NCBI RefSeq assembly: GCF_009380165.1
Contig: NZ_WHUF01000004.1
Location: 496,001-560,000 of the forward strand
DNA length: 64,000 nucleotides
Direction of reading: 5' to 3'
DNA from: Rugamonas rivuli
GTDB taxonomy: Bacteria; Pseudomonadota; Gammaproteobacteria; Burkholderiales; Burkholderiaceae_D
A program made the translations under genes and the position numbers. This document shows, piece by piece, positions 35,959-44,561 of the stretch. The notes under the pieces were generated by a model, which worked only from the letters and a program-made list of their open reading frames with translations, did not search any database and was not told where the DNA came from. Positions within the stretch are counted from its first letter, which is position 1; every line of letters begins with the position of its first letter.

Positions 35959-36885
35959 ATGTCCCAGACCCACCTGTTCCGCGCTCTTCCCCTCTCCGCC
36001 CTGGCGATCAGCCTGGCCACGCTGGCGCAAGCCGGCGACCTGCCGGTGCGCCCCAGCGCCGGCGAAGTCGTCAAGCAGTCCAAGCCCTCCGACTGGCGCC
36101 CGCTGGACCCGAACAACACCCTGTACATGGAGCTGCCGACCGGCCGCGTGGTGATCGAGCTGGCGCCGGACTTCGCGCCGCAGAATATCGCCAACATCAA
36201 GACCCTGGTCAAGGAGCGCTATTTCGACGGCCTGTCCATGCTGCGCTCGCAGGATAACTATGTGGCGCAATGGGGCGATCCGGACGCCGAGGGCGCATCG
36301 CCCAAGCCGCAGGGTTCGGCCAAGGCCAAGGTGGTGGGCGAGTTCACGGTGCCGATGAAGAACGACAAGCACTTCGTGCGCCAGCTCGACATCGACGGCT
36401 ATGCCCCGCAGATCGGCCATTCCAACGGTTTCCCGGTGGGGCGCGATCCCAAGGCCGGCACCACCTGGCTGACGCACTGCTACGGCATGGTCGGCGTGGG
36501 CCGCAACAACGATACCGACAGCGGCAACGGCGCCGAGCTGTATGCCGTCAACGGCCACGCGCCGCGCCATCTGGACCGCAATATCACGGTAGTGGGCCGG
36601 GTGGTGTGGGGCATGCCGCTGCTGGCTACCCTGCCGCGCGGCGGCGAGACCATGGGCTTCTATGGCACCGGCGAGTCGCGCATGCAGATCAAATCGGTGC
36701 GGCTGGAGGCGGACGTGCCGGAGGCGGAACGCAGCCACCTGGAAGTGATGCGCAGCGAAGCGCCTATTTATCAGGCCGTGATCGACGCGTCGCGCAACCG
36801 TGGCGGTCCGTGGAACAAATTCACGCCCAAGTACGTTGAACTGTGCAACGCACAGATTCCCGTGCGCGTGCATCCGAAAGACTAA
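35959..36885 (+). CDS. cyclophilin-type peptidylprolyl isomerase, exported
   Basis: A 308-residue protein with a signal peptide (LSALAISLATLAQAGD). The cyclophilin core begins near residue 50 with NTLYMELPTGRVVIELAPDFAP (only the pattern is given) and includes YFDGLSMLR and later GTGESRMQI. It is longer than simple cyclophilins owing to an insertion (about 110-160). It should assist folding in the periplasm. mutL starts 44 bp downstream. Confidence 0.85.
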   Translation: MSQTHLFRALPLSALAISLATLAQAGDLPVRPSAGEVVKQSKPSDWRPLDPNNTLYMELPTGRVVIELAPDFAPQNIANIKTLVKERYFDGLSMLRSQDNYVAQWGDPDAEGASPKPQGSAKAKVVGEFTVPMKNDKHFVRQLDIDGYAPQIGHSNGFPVGRDPKAGTTWLTHCYGMVGVGRNNDTDSGNGAELYAVNGHAPRHLDRNITVVGRVVWGMPLLATLPRGGETMGFYGTGESRMQIKSVRLEADVPEAERSHLEVMRSEAPIYQAVIDASRNRGGPWNKFTPKYVELCNAQIPVRVHPKD

Positions 36886-36928
36886 GCCCGGCGGGGGATC
36901 GGGCGCGGCGAACAGTTATAATCTCGTG

Positions 36929-38884
36929 ATGAACGCGCCCGACACTTCCCCCCGCACTCCCCGCCCCATCCAGGCCCTGCCTGACCAGCTGATTTCGCAG
37001 ATCGCCGCCGGCGAGGTGGTCGAACGGCCGTCCGCCGTGGTCAAGGAACTGCTGGAGAACGCGCTCGACGCCGGCTCCACGCAGATCACCGTGCGGCTGG
37101 AGGAAGGCGGCGTCAAACGCATCGCCATCACCGACAACGGCCGTGGCATCCCGCCCGAGCAGATGCCGCTCGCACTGGCCCGCCACGCCACCTCCAAGAT
37201 CGCCTCGCTGGACGACCTGGAAAACGTCGGCACGCTGGGCTTCCGTGGCGAGGCGCTGGCATCGATCGCCTCGGTGGCAGCCGTCACGCTGACCTCGCGC
37301 ACCGCAGACGCCGCCCATGCTTGGGAAATCGTCGGCTCGCACAACGGCGCGGTGGTGCCGTCTTCCGGCGCCCAGGGCACCACGGTCGACGTGCAGGATC
37401 TGTACTTCAACACGCCGGCCCGCCGCAAGTTCCTCAAATCCGAGCAGACCGAATTCGGCCACTGCGCCGAAGTCGTGCGCCGCATCGCGCTGGCGCGGCC
37501 GGATGTGTCGTTCTCGCTGAGCCACAACGGCCGCACCATCGACCACTGGAACGTCAGCGAGATGGCCAAGCGCAGCGCCCACATCCTCGGCGACGGTTTC
37601 GCCGAAGCGCGCCTGCCGATCGACGAAAGCGCCGGCCCGCTGCGCCTGCACGGCTACGTTGGCCTGCCGACCGCCTCCAAGGCGCGCGCCGACGGCCAGT
37701 TCTTCTACGTGAACGGCCGCTTCGTGCGCGACAAGGTGCTGGTGCATGCCGTCAAGGCGGCCTACCAGGACGTGCTGCACGGCGACCGCTTCCCTTCTTA
37801 TGTGCTGGCGCTCGATCTCGATCCGGCGCTGGTGGACGTCAACGTGCACCCGTCGAAGATCGAAGTGCGCTTCCGCGACAGCCGCGCCGTGCACCAGTTT
37901 GTGTTCCACGCGGTGCAGCGCGCGCTGGCGCAGACTTCGGCCACGTCGCACGGCAGCGTGCCGTCGCCGCTGCCTGCGGCCGAAAGCCTGGGCAGCTCGA
38001 CCTGGCGCGGCGAGCAGACCTCGTTCGGCCCATTGCTGGCGCCAGACTATGCTCCGACTTTCTCGCCGTCGCCATTCGGCTCGCGTGATGGTGGCGCAAG
38101 CGGCACAGGCGCAGGTTTCGGCGCACCGCGCTTCGGCGGCAGCGAAGGCGGCGTCGCGCAGAGCACCGAACGATACGGCGCCCTGTTCGGCGGCTCCGGC
38201 CCCGTCACCGGCTACCGCGCAGAATCGGACATGGCACTGCCGCAGGCCAGCCCGTTCACCGTCTCGGCGGCGGCGATGGCGCAGGAAGAATTCCCGCTCG
38301 GCTTCGCGCTGGCGCAACTGCACGGCATCTACATCCTGGCGCAGAACAACAAGGGCCTGGTGCTGGTGGACATGCACGCCGCGCACGAGCGCATCCTGTA
38401 CGAACAATTGAAGACCGCCCTGGACAGCCGCGTCGCCGGCGAAGAGATGCAGGTACAGCCGCTGCTGATCCCCGTCACCTTCTACGCCGACGCGATCGAA
38501 GTCGGCACCGCCTCAGAACACCAGGAGACCTTGCAGGCATTGGGCTTCGACATCGCCACGCTGTCGCCGACCACGCTGGCGGTACGCTCGGTGCCGGTGC
38601 TGCTGAAGAACGCCGACGCCCAGACGCTGGCGCGCGACGTGCTGCGCGACGTGCGCGAATTCGGCGGCTCGCGGGTGCTGATCGAGCGCCAGAACGAGCT
38701 GCTCGGCACACTGGCCTGCCACACGGCGGTGCGCGCCAACCGCATCCTGTCGACACAGGAGATGAACGCCCTGCTGCGCCAGATGGAAATCACCGAACGC
38801 GCCGACCAGTGCAACCACGGCCGCCCGACCTGGGTGCAGGTGGAAATCGGCGCGCTCGACAAGCTGTTCCTGCGTGGCCAATAA
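36929..38884 (+). CDS. mutL: DNA mismatch repair protein MutL
   Basis: A 651-residue GHKL ATPase that links MutS to downstream repair. The start ATG at 36929 is preferred; the open frame upstream overlaps the PPIase. The ATPase motifs are KELLENALDAG, DNGRGIPPEQ and GFRGEAL. A long Gly/Ser linker (about 350-470) separates the C-terminal dimerisation domain. That domain carries VDMHAAHERILYE, which matches the endonuclease motif D-x-H-A-x2-E-x4-E except that Q is M, together with ACHTAVRAN and CNHGRPT. Endonuclease activity is thus possible. Confidence 0.95.
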   Translation: MNAPDTSPRTPRPIQALPDQLISQIAAGEVVERPSAVVKELLENALDAGSTQITVRLEEGGVKRIAITDNGRGIPPEQMPLALARHATSKIASLDDLENVGTLGFRGEALASIASVAAVTLTSRTADAAHAWEIVGSHNGAVVPSSGAQGTTVDVQDLYFNTPARRKFLKSEQTEFGHCAEVVRRIALARPDVSFSLSHNGRTIDHWNVSEMAKRSAHILGDGFAEARLPIDESAGPLRLHGYVGLPTASKARADGQFFYVNGRFVRDKVLVHAVKAAYQDVLHGDRFPSYVLALDLDPALVDVNVHPSKIEVRFRDSRAVHQFVFHAVQRALAQTSATSHGSVPSPLPAAESLGSSTWRGEQTSFGPLLAPDYAPTFSPSPFGSRDGGASGTGAGFGAPRFGGSEGGVAQSTERYGALFGGSGPVTGYRAESDMALPQASPFTVSAAAMAQEEFPLGFALAQLHGIYILAQNNKGLVLVDMHAAHERILYEQLKTALDSRVAGEEMQVQPLLIPVTFYADAIEVGTASEHQETLQALGFDIATLSPTTLAVRSVPVLLKNADAQTLARDVLRDVREFGGSRVLIERQNELLGTLACHTAVRANRILSTQEMNALLRQMEITERADQCNHGRPTWVQVEIGALDKLFLRGQ

Positions 38885-38885
38885 G

Positions 38886-39845
38886 ATGAGTACTCACGCT
38901 TCAAAACCGCTGGCGGTCGCCATCATGGGACCGACGGCATCGGGCAAGACCGCATCCGCGCTGGCGATCGCGCAGCGCATTCCGTCGGAGATCATCTCGG
39001 TCGATTCCGCGCTGGTGTATCGCGGCATGGACATCGGCACCGCCAAGCCCACACGCGAAGAGCGCGCCGCCGCGCCGCACCACCTGATAGACATCATCGA
39101 TCCGCTGGACTCGTACTCGGTGGCGCAGTTCCGCACCGATACGCTGCGGCTGGTGAACGACATCGTCGCGCGCGGCAAACTGCCGCTGCTGGTGGGCGGC
39201 ACCATGTTGTACTTCAAGGGACTGGCCGACGGCCTGGACGACCTGCCCGGCGCCGATCCCGCATTGCGCGCCGAACTGGAAGATGAAGCGGCCCGCATCG
39301 GCTGGCCGGCCATGCACGCCAAGCTGGCATTGCTCGATCCCGAAACCGCCGCCCGCCTGGCGCCGGCGGATGCGCAGCGCATCCAGCGCGCGCTGGAGAT
39401 CTGCACGCTGAGCGGCAAGCCCATGTCCGAGCTGCTGGCCTTGAAGGAAAAGACCGAGCTGCCGTTCGAGCTGCTGTCGTTCGCGCTGGAGCCGTCGGAT
39501 CGCGCCGTGCTGCATGAGCGCATCGCGCGCCGTTTCGACATCATGCTCGAAGAAACGCCGGACGGGAATCTGATCACCGAAGTGGAAGTGCTGCGCCGCC
39601 GTGGCGACCTGCATCCCGGCCTGCCGTCGATGCGCTGCGTCGGCTACCGGCAGGCGTGGGAATACCTGGACGGCACCATCGACTACAAGACCATGCGCGA
39701 GACCGGCATCATCGCCACCCGCCAGCTGGCCAAGCGCCAACTGACGTGGCTGCGCTCGATGCCGGAACGCGTAGTGCTCGACTGCCTGGGCGGCGACCCG
39801 GCCAGCGCCATGCTGGCGCAGATCGCAGACAAGCGCCGTCGTTAA
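38886..39845 (+). CDS. miaA: tRNA dimethylallyltransferase MiaA
   Basis: Adds a dimethylallyl group to A37 of tRNAs reading codons that begin with U. The start ATG at 38886 lies one base after the mutL stop. The 319 residues include the P-loop GPTASGKT (about residues 15-22), VDSALVYRGMDIGTAKP and HHLIDI. The mutL-miaA order is conserved in proteobacteria. Confidence 0.95.
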   Translation: MSTHASKPLAVAIMGPTASGKTASALAIAQRIPSEIISVDSALVYRGMDIGTAKPTREERAAAPHHLIDIIDPLDSYSVAQFRTDTLRLVNDIVARGKLPLLVGGTMLYFKGLADGLDDLPGADPALRAELEDEAARIGWPAMHAKLALLDPETAARLAPADAQRIQRALEICTLSGKPMSELLALKEKTELPFELLSFALEPSDRAVLHERIARRFDIMLEETPDGNLITEVEVLRRRGDLHPGLPSMRCVGYRQAWEYLDGTIDYKTMRETGIIATRQLAKRQLTWLRSMPERVVLDCLGGDPASAMLAQIADKRRR

Positions 39846-39904
39846 AAATATGCCAAGCTTTTGGTGCTGCGCTTCAAATTTTTAAAAAAAGTTTGGATCG
39901 AGCG

Positions 39905-39933
39905 TTGACAGCTTAGGCTCCAACCCCCATAAT
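39905..39933 (+). promoter_or_regulatory. sigma-70 promoter of the tRNA-Met gene
   Basis: TTGACA (39905-39910) is separated by exactly 17 bases from CATAAT (39928-39933), about 14 bases before the mature tRNA start. It is the best-matched promoter seen in the window. Confidence 0.8.
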
Positions 39934-39946
39934 GCTGGGCGTTGCA

Positions 39947-40023
39947 GGTGATATAGCTCAGTTGGTTAGAGCACAGCATTCATAATGCTGGGGTCGGTGG
40001 TTCAAGTCCACCTATCACCACCA
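39947..40023 (+). tRNA. tRNA-Met (anticodon CAT)
   Basis: A 77-nt tRNA with a 7-bp acceptor stem (GGTGATA/TATCACC), D-arm AGCTCAGTTGGTTAGAGC, anticodon stem CAGCA/TGCTG with loop TTCATAA, T-arm GGTGG/CCACC and encoded CCA. The CAT anticodon could also mark a lysidine-modified tRNA-Ile, but the body looks like elongator tRNA-Met. It has its own promoter and terminator. Confidence 0.9.
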
Positions 40024-40042
40024 AAGAATTCTACACATAATC

Positions 40043-40080
40043 AAAGGCCAGACTCACACCGAGTCCGGCCTTTTGTGTTT
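40043..40080 (+). terminator. intrinsic terminator after tRNA-Met
   Basis: AAAGGCC-A-GACTC pairs with GAGTC-C-GGCCTTT, with one mismatch and a 5-nt loop, and T residues follow. Read on the other strand it also has an A/T-rich flank and may end the convergent thioesterase transcript. Confidence 0.8.
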
Positions 40081-40506
40081 CTAGTCTCCGACACGCGCAT
40101 AGCTGATAACGTGATGCGCCAGCAGCTCTCCCCGCTCGTTGGAACATTCGGCCGTGCCGTAGACGGTGCGCTTGCCAAGCTTCAGAATCCGCGCCACACA
40201 CACCACATCCTCTTGCCGCGCGCTGCGCAGGAATGCCGTCTTCATGTCCGTCGTCACCCAATGCTCGCCGGTGCCGCGCTGGGTCATGATGGCCAGCCAC
40301 ATCGAAACGTCGGCAGCGCCCATGATGGTCATGCCGCTGACGATGCCGCCCGGCCGTTCCAGGCTGGCGCTGAAGGGAACGATCAGCGTGCACTGCCCCG
40401 GCTCGCACGAGCGCACGGAAAACCCATACGGCGCCAGGAAGGCCGATTCCGCCAGGACCACGTTCAACTGCTCAACCGATGCAAGCATCGGGGTTGCGTT
40501 CGTCAT
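40081..40506 (-). CDS. hotdog-fold thioesterase (PaaI-like)
   Basis: A 141-residue protein of the hotdog acyl-CoA thioesterase superfamily. PFSASLERPGGIVSGMTIMGAADV matches the fold's central helix region, seen here by G-G-I-V-S-G and A-A-D-V, and ends in SYARVGD. It lies 45 bases upstream of nothing on the same strand except the AraC gene at 40551, which precedes it, so the two may be cotranscribed. Acyl substrate unknown. Confidence 0.75.
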   Translation of the reverse strand: MTNATPMLASVEQLNVVLAESAFLAPYGFSVRSCEPGQCTLIVPFSASLERPGGIVSGMTIMGAADVSMWLAIMTQRGTGEHWVTTDMKTAFLRSARQEDVVCVARILKLGKRTVYGTAECSNERGELLAHHVISYARVGD

Positions 40507-40550
40507 GCAAACTCCTTTCGAATCTCGGCATCGGGGAATGACAGTTGATG

Positions 40551-41549
40551 TCAGCGCCGCGCCGAAGGCGGCACCGACTCCCAGCGTTTGAAAGCACGGC
40601 GGAAATTGGCGACATCGCTGTAGCCCAGCGCGTAGCTGACCTCCTGCACGCTCAGCCGGCCGGCGCGCAGGTATTCCAGCGCCAGCATGCGGCGCACCTG
40701 TTCCAGTATCTGTTTATACGAAGTGCCCTCTTCCAGCAGCCGACGGTGCAGCGTGCGCGGCGTCATGCACAGCAGCCGCGCCGTCAATTGCAGCGACGGG
40801 AAGCTGCTGCGCTGCTCCAGCATCAGCCGCTGTACGCGCGCGCCCAGCGACACTTGCGCCGCCAGCTTGTCCAGCTCCCGCTGGCAGATCTGCACCGCGT
40901 GCGCCAGCGTGGCCGGATCGCCCATCCGCAGCGGCACGTCGATGGCCGCCAGCGGCAGCACCATGCCGGTCCAGTCCTGGCCCTCGCGCACCTCGCAGCG
41001 AAACAGCTCCCGCGCCAGCGCCGCATCGGACGACGCGGCAAAGCTGAAGGCCACGCTGCGGCATTGCGACGGTCCACGCGGAATACAGTCCAACACATTT
41101 TTGAATGCCAGCAGCGCCGCCTCCAGCACCGGCCGCGCGATATCGCCCAGCGGTATGCGCTCGTGCAGGCGCACGCGGAACTCGTCGCCCCGCTGTTCGA
41201 AGTCGATGGCGAGCATCGTCGTACGCAGCATGAAGAAGCGCTCCAGCAGCTCCAAAGCCTGACGCAGCGTGCCACAGTTCATGGCGGCGTAACCGAGGAT
41301 GCCGTGCGTGTGCTCGCGCATGCGGTCGCCCACCAGCAGTCCCATGGCCGGCTCGCCGGTCAGCTCGACCGAATCGAGCACCAGTTGGCGGAACACGGGG
41401 AACGACACCGCCAGTTCGCCGTCGTCCAGCTGCTCCGCGCGCAGGCCGCTGCGCGCCAGCCAGTCGCCTGCGTCGCCGCCCATGCTGCTGATTTGTTCGG
41501 CGATCTGGCGCAGGTAACTGCTTGCCAGCGTGTGGTCGTTAGCCTGCAT
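40551..41549 (-). CDS. AraC-family regulator (OruR/ArgR-like N-terminus)
   Basis: A 332-residue regulator with an Arabinose_bd-type N-terminal domain (about 15-205) and an AraC double helix-turn-helix at the C-terminus (about 230-328), recognised by LQLTARLLCMTPRTLHRRL and VQEVSYALGYSDVANFRRAFKRW patterns. It is divergent from the AlkB-type hydroxylase gene, with two direct repeats in between, so it probably activates that gene in response to its substrate. Confidence 0.88.
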   Translation of the reverse strand: MQANDHTLASSYLRQIAEQISSMGGDAGDWLARSGLRAEQLDDGELAVSFPVFRQLVLDSVELTGEPAMGLLVGDRMREHTHGILGYAAMNCGTLRQALELLERFFMLRTTMLAIDFEQRGDEFRVRLHERIPLGDIARPVLEAALLAFKNVLDCIPRGPSQCRSVAFSFAASSDAALARELFRCEVREGQDWTGMVLPLAAIDVPLRMGDPATLAHAVQICQRELDKLAAQVSLGARVQRLMLEQRSSFPSLQLTARLLCMTPRTLHRRLLEEGTSYKQILEQVRRMLALEYLRAGRLSVQEVSYALGYSDVANFRRAFKRWESVPPSARR

Positions 41550-41577
41550 GGGGAGCCCCGGATTGAGTGCTATCGAT

Positions 41578-41605
41578 TGTCAATAAATAACCCCTGCATG
41601 TCAAT
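41578..41605 (+). promoter_or_regulatory. direct repeats upstream of the alkB-like gene
   Basis: TGTCAAT at 41578-41584 recurs at 41599-41605, exactly 21 bases apart (two helical turns). TACAAT at 41638-41643 is a good -10 box without a fair -35. This layout suits an AraC-family activator site next to an activator-dependent promoter. Confidence 0.45.
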
Positions 41606-41673
41606 CCGGCACCTCCCTTGCAGTCCGTAGCGCTGCCTACAATGGACGTAATAACAACAAGGAGACCGCGCCG

Positions 41674-42738
41674 ATGAACGTTCTGCACTACCTGAAGTTT
41701 TGCCTGTTCCATGTGGTGGGCCTGCTGGCCGCCGCCGCGCTGTACGCGGGCGGCGATACGACCGCGCTGTCGCTGCTGGGCGTGGTGCTGTTCTATGTGA
41801 TCGGCGACCTGCTGGGCGGCGACGACCTGAGTACGCCCACACTGCGGCATCACGCCATCCTGACCGGCCAACTGTGGCTGGCGTTGCCGCTGCTGATGCT
41901 GATCGTCGGCGCGGCCATGGACAGCTTCATCGCCGGCCGCTACGCCACGCCGCTGCAACTGGCCGCCGCCGTGCTGCTGACAGGCCTGATGATAGGCATG
42001 ATAGGCACCATCACCGCGCATGAACTGGTGCATCGCACCAAGGAGCCGGCATCGCTGCTGATCGGCCGCTGGCTGCTGGCCTTCAGCTTCGACACCGGCT
42101 TCGCCATCGAGCATGTGTACGGCCACCACCGCTACGTCTCCACCGGCGAAGACCCGGCCACGGCGCCGCGCGGACGCAACGTCTACTGGCACATCGTCTG
42201 CTCCACGGTCAGGGGCAATATCAGCGCATGGAAGCTGGAACGCAAGCGCCTGGAGCGGCGCGGCCACCGCCAGTACAGCCGTCACAACATGGTGATACGC
42301 GGCCACCTGATGAGCGTACTGCTGCTGGCCGCCGCGTGGTACTGGGGCGGCGCTGCGGCGACACTGTTCTTCGCCGTCTGCGCCCTGTGGGGCAAGGCGC
42401 TGCTGGAGGTGGTCAACTACATGGAGCACTATGGGCTGGTGCGCAATCCGGCCAAGCCGGTGCAGCCGCGCCATTCGTGGAACACCAACAGGCGCCTGAG
42501 CTCATGGACCATGTTCAACCTGACGCGCCACTCGCACCACCACGCCCGCGCCGGCGTGCCTTACCACGACCTGCATCCCTACCCGGACGCGCCGCAGATG
42601 ATAGGCGGTTATCTGTCGACCATGCTGGTGGCGCTGGTGCCGCCGCTGTGGCATCACCTGATGGCGCCGCGCCTGCAAGCATGGGACCAGCACCTCGCCA
42701 ACGACGAGGAACGCCAGCTATTGAGCGAAACTGTTTAG
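41674..42738 (+). CDS. alkB: AlkB-type membrane alkane/fatty-acid hydroxylase
   Basis: A 354-residue integral-membrane non-haem diiron enzyme. The three histidine boxes are HELVHR (about residues 115-120), HVYGHHRYV (about 145-153) and LTRHSHHH (about 289-296), and NYMEHYGLVRN carries the alkane-hydroxylase signature. Six hydrophobic helices are present. It oxidises terminal methyl groups, needing rubredoxin and rubredoxin reductase, neither of which is next to it. The related xylene monooxygenase cannot be excluded. AAGGAG precedes the ATG. Confidence 0.87.
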   Translation: MNVLHYLKFCLFHVVGLLAAAALYAGGDTTALSLLGVVLFYVIGDLLGGDDLSTPTLRHHAILTGQLWLALPLLMLIVGAAMDSFIAGRYATPLQLAAAVLLTGLMIGMIGTITAHELVHRTKEPASLLIGRWLLAFSFDTGFAIEHVYGHHRYVSTGEDPATAPRGRNVYWHIVCSTVRGNISAWKLERKRLERRGHRQYSRHNMVIRGHLMSVLLLAAAWYWGGAAATLFFAVCALWGKALLEVVNYMEHYGLVRNPAKPVQPRHSWNTNRRLSSWTMFNLTRHSHHHARAGVPYHDLHPYPDAPQMIGGYLSTMLVALVPPLWHHLMAPRLQAWDQHLANDEERQLLSETV

Positions 42739-43556
42739 CTGGTTTTTCCCGGCGTCGCCACTGCCAGTTGACGGTACTGCGTCGGCGTCACGCCGGTGGT
42801 GGCCTTGAACTGGCGCGTGAAGGCGGAATGGTCGCCGTAGCCGCAGGCCTGGGCGATTTCCGCCACGCTGGAGGAGCCCTTCAGCAGGCGCGACGCCGCT
42901 TCCACGCGGGTCTGGATGATCATCTGGCGCGGCGTCAGGTGGAAGATGCGCAGGAAGTACCGCTCGATCTGCGCCACCGACATATTCGCCGTGCGCGCCA
43001 GCTGGGCCAGTTGCAGCGTCTGGCCGTACTCCTGGTGGATCAGGTTGACCGCCGCCGCCACCTTGCGGTAGGCCGGGTTCTTCTTGTCCGCCATCGCCAG
43101 GTCGCGCGAGACGCCGGTCAGGCCGACGATGCGGCCGTGGGCGTCGCGCAGCGCGGTCTTGCGCGTCAGGCACCAGCCGGGGTCGCGGTTGGGATACAGG
43201 TGCAGCTCCAGCTGGTCCTCGATATTGCTGCCGCCGGCCAGCACCGCCATGTCCTGCGCCAGGTAGGTCTGGCCAAACGGACGGGCGAATACCTCGGCCG
43301 GCGTGCGTCCGATCAGCGCCGCCTTGTGCCGCTGGCCGCAACGCTGTACCAGTGTCTGATTGACCACGACATAGCGGCATTCCACGTCCTTGACGAAGAA
43401 CACCACATCCGGCAGCGCGTCGAACAGCGCTTCGGAAAAGAAGGGGTCGGCGATGCCGGCGCCCAGCGCGCGGCGGGCGTCATCATGAGGGGGTTCTCTA
43501 TGCATGAAGGCGATTGTGCCAGCGGCCGGCGGCGGCGTCTCCTGTTTTATCGTCAT
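42735..43556 (-). CDS. AraC-family regulator with N-terminal PAS domain
   Basis: A regulator of about 273 residues. The PAS domain (about 35-160) contains LPDVVFFVKDVECRYVVVNQ and the helix-turn-helix pair follows (LAQLARTANMSVAQIERYF and VAEIAQACGYGDHSAFTRQF). The ATG at 43554-43556 is taken; 43503-43505 is an alternative and neither has a good ribosome-binding site. It is divergent from the hydroxyproline operon and very likely activates it. Its stop overlaps the end of alkB by four bases. Confidence 0.85.
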   Translation of the reverse strand: MTIKQETPPPAAGTIAFMHREPPHDDARRALGAGIADPFFSEALFDALPDVVFFVKDVECRYVVVNQTLVQRCGQRHKAALIGRTPAEVFARPFGQTYLAQDMAVLAGGSNIEDQLELHLYPNRDPGWCLTRKTALRDAHGRIVGLTGVSRDLAMADKKNPAYRKVAAAVNLIHQEYGQTLQLAQLARTANMSVAQIERYFLRIFHLTPRQMIIQTRVEAASRLLKGSSSVAEIAQACGYGDHSAFTRQFKATTGVTPTQYRQLAVATPGKTS

Positions 43557-43628
43557 TGTGCAGATTTCGTCATCCAACATGCGGAGGCGATGCAAGACAG
43601 CGCGCCGCCGGAAGCCTAAGATTTGAGC

Positions 43629-44561
43629 ATGAAAACAATCTCCATCATCGACTCCCACACCGGCGGCGAACCGACCCGCCTGGTCATAGACGGCGGCCCC
43701 GAACTGGGCCACGGTCCGCTCAGCGAGCGGCTCGCCCTGCTGAAACGCCAGCACGACCGTTTCCGCTCCGCCGTGGTCTGCGAACCACGCGGCTCGGACG
43801 TGCTGGTGGGCGCGCTGCTGTGCGAACCGCACGCGCCCGATTGTGCGGCAGGCGTCATCTTCTTTAACAATGTCGGCTACCTCGGCATGTGCGGCCACGG
43901 CACCATCGGCCTGATCGCCTCGCTGGCCTTCATGGGCCGCATCGGCGCCGGCCGCCACCGCATCGATACGCCGGTCGGCGTGGTCGAGGCGGAGCTGCAT
44001 GCCGACGGCAGCGTCACGGTGGACAACGTGGCCTCCTACCGCACGCAGTCGCAGGTGACGGTCGAGGTGCCGGGCCATGGTCCGGTCACGGGTGACGTGG
44101 CCTGGGGCGGCAACTGGTTCTTCCTGGTTTCCGGTCATGGACTGGAACTGGGCGTGGGTAACGTGGAGGCGCTGACCGCCTACAGCGTGGCCGTGGGCGC
44201 GGCACTGGAAAAGGCCGGCATCACCGGCGAGGGCGGCGCGCTGATCGACCATATCGAGCTGTTCGCGCCATCGCGCACCGGCGCCGACAGCCAGAGCTTC
44301 GTGCTCTGCCCCGGCAAGGCCTACGACCGTTCGCCATGCGGCACCGGCACCAGCGCCAAGCTGGCCTGCCTGGCCGCCGACGGCAAGCTGGCCGAGGGCG
44401 CGCTGTGGAAGCAGGAAAGCGTGATCGGCAGCGTGTTCGAAGCGTCGTACAGCTATCGCGGCGAGCTGCTGATACCGAGCATCCGTGGCCGCGCCTGGGT
44501 CAATTCGCAGGCGCAGCTGATACTCGATCCGACCGATCCCTTCGTATGGGGCATACGGTGA
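43629..44561 (+). CDS. lhpA: 4-hydroxyproline 2-epimerase
   Basis: A 310-residue enzyme of the proline racemase family that converts trans-4-hydroxy-L-proline to the cis-4-hydroxy-D isomer. Both catalytic cysteines are present: MCGHGTIG (about residue 88) and SPCGTGTSAK (about 234). SPCGTGT and the neighbouring genes of the hydroxyproline pathway favour the epimerase rather than the dehydratase subtype. The ATG at 43629 is preferred to the TTG at 43623. Confidence 0.9.
   Translation: MKTISIIDSHTGGEPTRLVIDGGPELGHGPLSERLALLKRQHDRFRSAVVCEPRGSDVLVGALLCEPHAPDCAAGVIFFNNVGYLGMCGHGTIGLIASLAFMGRIGAGRHRIDTPVGVVEAELHADGSVTVDNVASYRTQSQVTVEVPGHGPVTGDVAWGGNWFFLVSGHGLELGVGNVEALTAYSVAVGAALEKAGITGEGGALIDHIELFAPSRTGADSQSFVLCPGKAYDRSPCGTGTSAKLACLAADGKLAEGALWKQESVIGSVFEASYSYRGELLIPSIRGRAWVNSQAQLILDPTDPFVWGIR

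Noticed and set aside
36821..38407. 528-codon open frame antisense to mutL
   Set aside because: Composition is typical of a shadow frame and MutL motifs are clear on the plus strand.
43629..44561. proline racemase or trans-3-hydroxyproline dehydratase
   Set aside because: Both catalytic cysteines are present, which excludes the dehydratase, and the neighbours belong to the 4-hydroxyproline route.
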